DNA of 34,174 nucleotides from Chromera velia (lineage: Eukaryota; Sar; Chromeraceae), in assembly GCA_018398765.1 (NCBI GenBank), contig JAHBMJ010005915.1, positions 5,001 through 39,174 of the forward strand. The letters run 5' to 3'. Position 1 is the first letter of the stretch; each line of letters begins with the position of its first letter. Under the pieces are notes generated by a model, which did not search any database, was not told the origin of the DNA, and saw only the letters and a list, made by a program, of their open reading frames with translations. This document shows, in pieces, positions 29,602 through 34,174 of this stretch. Both the position numbers and the translations under genes were made by a program.

Positions 29602-29632
29602 AAGACACCGTCCAGATATGCGGCTTCGGCTT

Positions 29633-30365
29633 TCAAGATAAAATCATTCTTTCTTCTCTGCAAGGCCTACGTAGGCCGAAAACTCCCTCCCAGCATCTCA
29701 GTAACCTATGTGCCGCGTGCACTGCGGCTTGCCTGAATAGATTAGAACAGATGCCAAGATTGTAGACGCTGCTGCTTTCTGAACCGCTACTGACAACGTT
29801 TTCCACCATGGTGACCTGTCTACAATTCTCTGACGTGCTGATGCATGATTTATCTCCCCCAACCTTTCTGTAGCTTGTCTCACCATCTCTTTCACGAACC
29901 TCACTGTCTCCGACTGTCTCTCCTCCAGGCCTTCCGTAGGTCTCAAAAACTAGGGGGACAAAACGAATGCCGACTGCTCTGCAGGCATCGTCATAGTAGG
30001 TGTGTTTCTTCCCTTCCTTCTTCTTAGCTGCAGCCCCTACTTTCTTGGCGTTTCTGTGCAGGCGGGTTGCATCCTGGATCGGGTGGATCAGAGCCACATC
30101 CCTTAGAACAGAGTCCCCGTTTGGCAAGGTTGCCAACAGGTCTGGTCGTTTGTTGTGTTCCTCAGCCAACGGCCCTGTCAAATCGAGCCCCAACGAACCC
30201 ATCGTCGTCTCCCCCCCAACCGTATAGTACCTTATCCCCATTAATAATTCAAAGAGGGCTGCCCCGACCTTTTGGTGCCTTCTCCACAGACCTCCTCCCG
30301 TTAGACACTTTCCTCCATGAACCCCCTCTAAGTCCCCCCTCTATCCGTAGCCGCAGACTGGTTGT
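29633..30365 (-). pseudogene. RT element: Cys/His segment and C-terminal domain
   Basis: The pattern VCGYG (stop) RGDLEGVHGGKC … GGGLWRRH gives a C…H…C…H set that could bind zinc. It is followed by an open frame from 30241 with MGSLGLDLTGPL, KRPDLLATLPNGDSVLRDVA and GIRFVPLVFETYGRPGGE. The Asp in RPDLL and the downstream acidic/basic residues resemble a restriction-endonuclease-like fold seen after the polymerase in some non-LTR elements, but catalytic residues are not certain. The last part (NLFRQAAVHAAHRLLRCWEG) reaches a stop at 29633. Confidence 0.55.
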
Positions 30366-31415
30366 CATACCAGCTCTGGGATACGAAGGCCTAACCACAC
30401 GTGCATAGCTGTACAGAATAGCGGTGAAAAGATCTTATAGTTGATGTTAAAAGGAATAGCTCTAAGCCATACTGAAGCTTCATTGCCAGAGCAACTTCTC
30501 AAACAAATCTGTCTCTTCTCATCCAAGCTTGGAGGCGTCTCTAACGTGCCACTGGGAAGGCTGCTGCCTGGCAGCTCTCCCAACAGTCGCTTTCTCATCG
30601 CTGCCTACAGAGTATCATAGAGCCTCTCTTGCACCTCCTTTGCCCTTTCACCTCTCCATGCCTCTGTGCAATCTCTCTACAATGCTTTCAGCAACGACCA
30701 CTCTGGCGCTCCACTGACTGTATCCTGATGATTGCTCTGCAGTCTGTAGAACGCTTCTTGGGCATTCTTAGGCTTTCTGAGACCACCCCTCCATCAAAAC
30801 TTTCTCCTACATCTCATCCGGGTTGTTTGCATACCCTTGCACCAAACGTTTCTTCAGTACGTCTGCCAAGCACTGCCAGGACGCATAGCATCCCACCGAC
30901 GCACATTTTTATATGAGACTATACCTGTGTACGCTAAGCCCCCCTTGTAATAATAGGAGGGATGCCTGCACTGTTTGGTGTAAGGTCCACTCGTTCTCAG
31001 CAATGCCGAGCTGTCAAGTACACTTCTTCAAGAACACGTCATCAGCCGCCTACCACATTGATGTTGGAATTGCATCCATCATCAAATACAGAAAGAAACC
31101 GAGCTTAGGGAGAACATAAAACTAAAACAGAAGCCACCCCCCTTGAGGATTGCGATAATCGGCTACTTTGGACGCCAACCCCACTGCTTTGTCTCTCACT
31201 TCTTCAAAATATTTTTTTTTGAACTCCCATTTCCCTATCGCTCCCCTTCCTAGCTTGAACCCGTCCTTTGACAATTCCAACCCTACAGGAGACGTTTCCG
31301 GACACCTTTCTATCTCTACCTAAGTCTCTACCCATACTGAAGAGAATGTTAGGCTCTTGTCCTTGCCAAGATTCAGCTTGAGGTTAAACGAGCGAAACTC
31401 TTCCTCTGCCACTGT

Positions 31416-32386
31416 TCATGCTCTACTCAACCCTCCTGAAGGGAAAATAAGGCCCACGTCATCTATAAAAGCACCAATGAAGGTGCTCTTTAAACGATGT
31501 TGCTCTCTCACTCTATCGCTCAGCCTGTCTAGCACAGGCTTTAGGCCGATACAGAACAATGCGTTGCCCATCACATCTCCCTGCTGCACCCTTTCTTCCA
31601 AAAAAATCACCTTTGTCTCCCCCGTGTCCTTCTAAAAGAACGTTGAAGTAGGACTTCCATAGAAGAACATTAAAAAGGTGTACATCTCTGGAAAGTGTAT
31701 GTAAACCTCGTCCATGATCTGCTGCCGGTCCGCGGGTTAAACGCATTTTAAGCGTCTAAGGGAAGAAATACGGCTGATTTGTCAAGCTGCAGGGCTGTCC
31801 GCACCGTATGATATAGTCTTGCACACCCGTCTGCTGTACGCACTGCATACTGTCTCACTCCCAAGTGCTTCTCTATTTATTCTCCTTTTTCAAAGAGAAC
31901 CGCCCTCGTGATCCATCTTCGCACCGCGTCTCCCACCATGATGGGCCGTATCTTCGACCCATTTACATTCTTACGGAGTGCAAAACACCGCCCGCACGCT
32001 AGCAGATCCAGTACCTCTGGTAGGGCTCTGCCAGCCACCAGATCTTACCCAATTGAGAGAACTACAGCTTGGCGCCCCCTTGCTGCTATTCCATCTGGAG
32101 GAAGAAGGAAACTCAAGTGCTCGTACCTCTATCCCGTCACGCCCTGAGCCGATCCTTTTGGTGCTGTGCGTAGTGTTTTTAAAAGGCTCTCTGCTGCAAC
32201 CTCCAGTGGCGGCATTGCATGATCATGCCATCGCACTTGCAATGGGGTTGCTCTGGATAGGTGCATGTCCTTTAGCTTTCGGTACGTCTCTTCATCCGCC
32301 TTGGCCACCCTAAATGATGAAAGACGTGCGGCTGCTTTTGATAGTGCTCCCTGTTGAATAAAGGCCTCGACTGCCGCCTCTTTCAA
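31416..32386 (-). pseudogene. RT element: reverse transcriptase core
   Basis: Polymerase motifs appear in order on the minus strand: ALRKNVNGSKIRPIMVGDAV (finger region), GVRQYAV and LYHTVRTAL, motif A with VFLPLDA then a stop then NAFN (first catalytic Asp, near 31735-31765), QQGDVMGNALF (motif B, near 31562-31594), and FIDDVGL (motif C, the catalytic F-x-D-D, near 31451-31471). Catalytic aspartates are therefore conserved, but stops interrupt the frame before, within and after motif A. GVTG then TAG then RYEHL suggests a former Trp (TGG to TAG). The family is a reverse transcriptase of mobile elements; the subfamily is not assignable by eye. Confidence 0.8.
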
Positions 32387-32760
32387 CTCCAGCTCTTTCT
32401 TGGCACCTGTTTCCCCCCCCCTCTAGGACCTGTTCGTTACCTTCTCCCTTCTTTTCTTTCCTTAGAAAACAATATCTGCTCTCAACTCTGTAAGAAGCTC
32501 TTCAAACCGACCTCTCCAGAAAGCACCGATCTTCCCTGCCGTTTGTTTATCTAAATATGTCCCCCCCTTTTCCGCTTTCCTCCAAAATAGACTGAAAAAA
32601 TAAATCATGACCTTCCAGGCTCTTTCTGCTGTGCGTCCATCGGTTGAGCGAGTCATTTCAATCAATTTTGAGAACATCTGTACCAATCGTAATCGGAATT
32701 TCCCCGGGAGCACCTTTTCTATGGGAATTCTGAGATCGTCTACTGCGTGCTGTGCTAGGT

Positions 32761-33456
32761 CTATCCAATCCCAAAACGCCCACCCTTCCTCCCAGCCTTC
32801 TGTCGGCCCTTCATTACAGTGTAGTAATTCTCTTCAGGGGCTCTTCCTCCCCCTGCCATCTCGCCTGGCCGGCTTTCTGTACCTCTGTCCCTTCCTTCTA
32901 TCTCTTGCCCCCTTTGTTCCCTTTCTTCTCCGGTTTGTCTCTCCTCCCCCTTTTCTCCGCAACTCGCTCGACCTGCGGGGGCTGACTGGGGTGCCGCACC
33001 TACGGATATATATGTGTTTGACGGTACTGACTGGTCGGTAGACGGTGCTTCGTCTTCCTGCTCAGCTTTATCTTCATCTACCCCCTCCACTTCTGTCCCC
33101 GCAGGATCGAACTTGGCTTCTTTGCTTCTTCCATCCAAGATAATTCTTTTAGCAACTTCAGACACTCCCGCCAGTGAGAACCTGCTAGAAAGCAGAACTG
33201 TTCCCGCTTCGTACAACGCTCTGCCTCCCATATGGAGAAGCCCTGCTGATGAGTTAGAAGCTGCAGCTATGGCAGCTGTGGGGGCTGCCGCTGCGGCTGC
33301 CACTGCTGTTGTCCGGCTCTGTCCCTGTAAAGAAGTACGACTTGCATTGCTAGTAGCACCTCCCTGCTGTTCTATTTCTCTTCTTCTTTTCCTCTTCTTA
33401 ATTTTGGGTGCTGCCATAGGTAACTCTACACACTCTATCTTAATCAACCTGCTCAT
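32761..33456 (-). pseudogene. RT element N-terminal region
   Basis: ATG near 33456 (MSRLIKIECVELPMAAPKIK) begins a 232-codon open frame. A nuclear-localisation-like cluster KIKKRKRRRE is followed by a poly-Ala/Thr stretch encoded by an imperfect GCN repeat (33250-33315), a central segment (AGVSEVAKRIILDGRSKEAK), and a very acidic then Arg/Glu/Gly-rich tail. The codons upstream to 33600 are Tyr/His/Thr-rich products of a degenerate TG repeat and are unlikely to be coding. No RNA-binding finger is visible. Confidence 0.45.
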
Positions 33457-33479
33457 TTCATCTCCTCGCTTAATTTGTG

Positions 33480-33550
33480 TGTGACACTGTGTGTATGTGT
33501 GTGGGATATGGTATGTGTGGGATGTGCATGTGTGCATGGGTTTGTACATT
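33480..33550. repeat. degenerate (TG)n tract
   Basis: TGTG-rich, interrupted by GGGA and ATG units. It lies just upstream of the probable start of the RT element and is responsible for the His/Thr/Tyr-rich N-terminal extension of that ORF. Confidence 0.7.
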
Positions 33551-33559
33551 TTTAATTGT

Positions 33560-34174
33560 AGTTTGCATGTATCCATGATGATTGTCTTCGTCTTCTTCAA
33601 AGTTTAAACTAAGTTAGTTTAATTACTTCTTCATTCAAGCCCAGTCGCTCTCCTCTTCTGGCGTTTGGGCAGTCGTCAGTCCCCCTGCTCAAGCGACATC
33701 GCCCCCTTCTTCGCTGTGCGACGGTTTCCTTTTTACGTTATCAAATCCCATTCAAATCCCGTCATGCATATCCCGTCTCTCTTCAACGATGTCTGCAAAT
33801 GTCTGGAATGCACGGTCTGTTCCAAAAATATATCTTAGCGCTGGTGTTCCCTCCCTTGTATTCCATGTGCAAGACAGAGATGTAGTAGATTCAAATCTTG
33901 CCTACGACTGTATCTGCATTTACAGTCTGCAAGGTATTCGGAGCGTAATGGAGGAAGGTCGTCTCTTCATGCATTCTTCTCCATTCTCCTCCCGCCTTTG
34001 AACTTGAAGGTCAGTTTGATGAATGCTGATGCATATTCCTCAGCAGGCGCTCTCTCGCAAGGCTCTCTGTCCGCATTCCCCCCTTTGTGGATTTCGTACT
34101 AGGGCCACTAAAATTTAATATTTTTGAATGAACTTCCCTTGTTTTTTGAATTACAGTTTTCACTCTATGCTCAT
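33560..34174. other. right-hand flank, no gene recognised
   Basis: Mixed-composition sequence. One small plus ORF (33789-34001) begins MSANVWNARSVPK, faintly like the first residues of retrotransposon endonucleases, but the following residues do not continue that match. The last 80 bases are AT-rich. Confidence 0.35.

Larger units (their letters stand above)
29633..33456 (-). pseudogene. decayed reverse-transcriptase retroelement (non-LTR type)
   Basis: A single protein can be followed on the minus strand from an ATG near 33456 to about 29633, broken by numerous stops (TAG, TAA and TGA all occur) and probable small frame changes. Order: basic Ala-rich N-terminus; a segment with RTAERAWKVMIYFFSLFW; a pre-polymerase region (ALSKAAARLSSF … LRTAPKGSAQGVTG); the polymerase; a connection region; a Cys/His segment; and a C-terminal domain. 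Reverse transcriptases of this layout copy RNA into DNA at the insertion site. No LTRs border it. No intact AP-type endonuclease is seen upstream. Lesions are spread evenly, so the copy is dead. It lies immediately right of LTR-like copy B. Confidence 0.75.

Noticed and set aside
33789-34001. MSANVWNARSV as the start of a retrotransposon endonuclease
   Set aside because: The resemblance ends after about ten residues and the ORF is only 70 codons.
1-34174. CRISPR array, rRNA genes, telomeric repeats or bacterial-type operons
   Set aside because: No regularly spaced repeats with unique spacers, no rRNA-like conserved blocks, no TTTAGGG-type arrays and no closely packed co-directional genes were seen.

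Overview
The window is eukaryotic nuclear DNA from a protist or alga. Genes are sparse, there is probable intron splicing (pyrimidine-rich acceptors ending in CAG), microsatellites are frequent, one 39-base assembly gap is present (16636-16674), and decayed transposable elements are dense. The one convincing host gene, on the minus strand at about 15.7-18.8 kb, looks like a GNAT-type acetyltransferase. Its N-terminus resembles a signal peptide plus transit peptide with Phe at the predicted cleavage site, as in algae with complex (secondary) plastids. A chromerid such as Chromera velia would fit, but that is an inference from style and not proven.

Layout. 1-0.4 kb: C-terminal dimerisation region of a hAT-like transposase (minus). 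0.4-5.5 kb: unrecognised decayed coding sequence, including a plus-strand frame at 3324-4847 interrupted five times by TAG and by no other stop. 5.6-6.2 kb: GC-rich hairpins whose loops are G-tracts. 6.5-7.3 kb: AT-rich spacer with simple repeats. 7.9-8.9 kb: a minus-strand coiled-coil ORF with one in-frame stop, perhaps an ORF1-like remnant. 9-15.7 kb: long low-complexity purine/pyrimidine blocks with no recognisable gene. 15.7-18.8 kb: the split GNAT gene. 18.9-20.3 kb: GC-rich tandem repeats and hairpins.

From 21.1 kb onward the window is mostly nested mobile elements. Two direct repeats of about 475 bp (21068-21550 and 28905-29375) begin TG and end CA and look like LTRs. Between them lies a compact, well-preserved LTR retrotransposon (21611-24425, minus) with 257-bp LTRs, a candidate primer binding site, a gag-like ORF of about 490 codons, a polypurine tract and a 6-bp target duplication GAGATC. 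There is no polymerase, so it is probably non-autonomous. Also between the long repeats are a MITE-like sequence full of GGTTACA motifs (25571-26142) and an ORF whose N-terminus resembles a degenerate 2A-like motif. The last 4 kb (29.6-33.5 kb, minus) hold a decayed reverse-transcriptase retroelement with many stops.

Apart from the GNAT gene, nothing forms a pathway or operon. The dominant story is layered transposon insertion and decay, with divergence strongly biased toward transitions.
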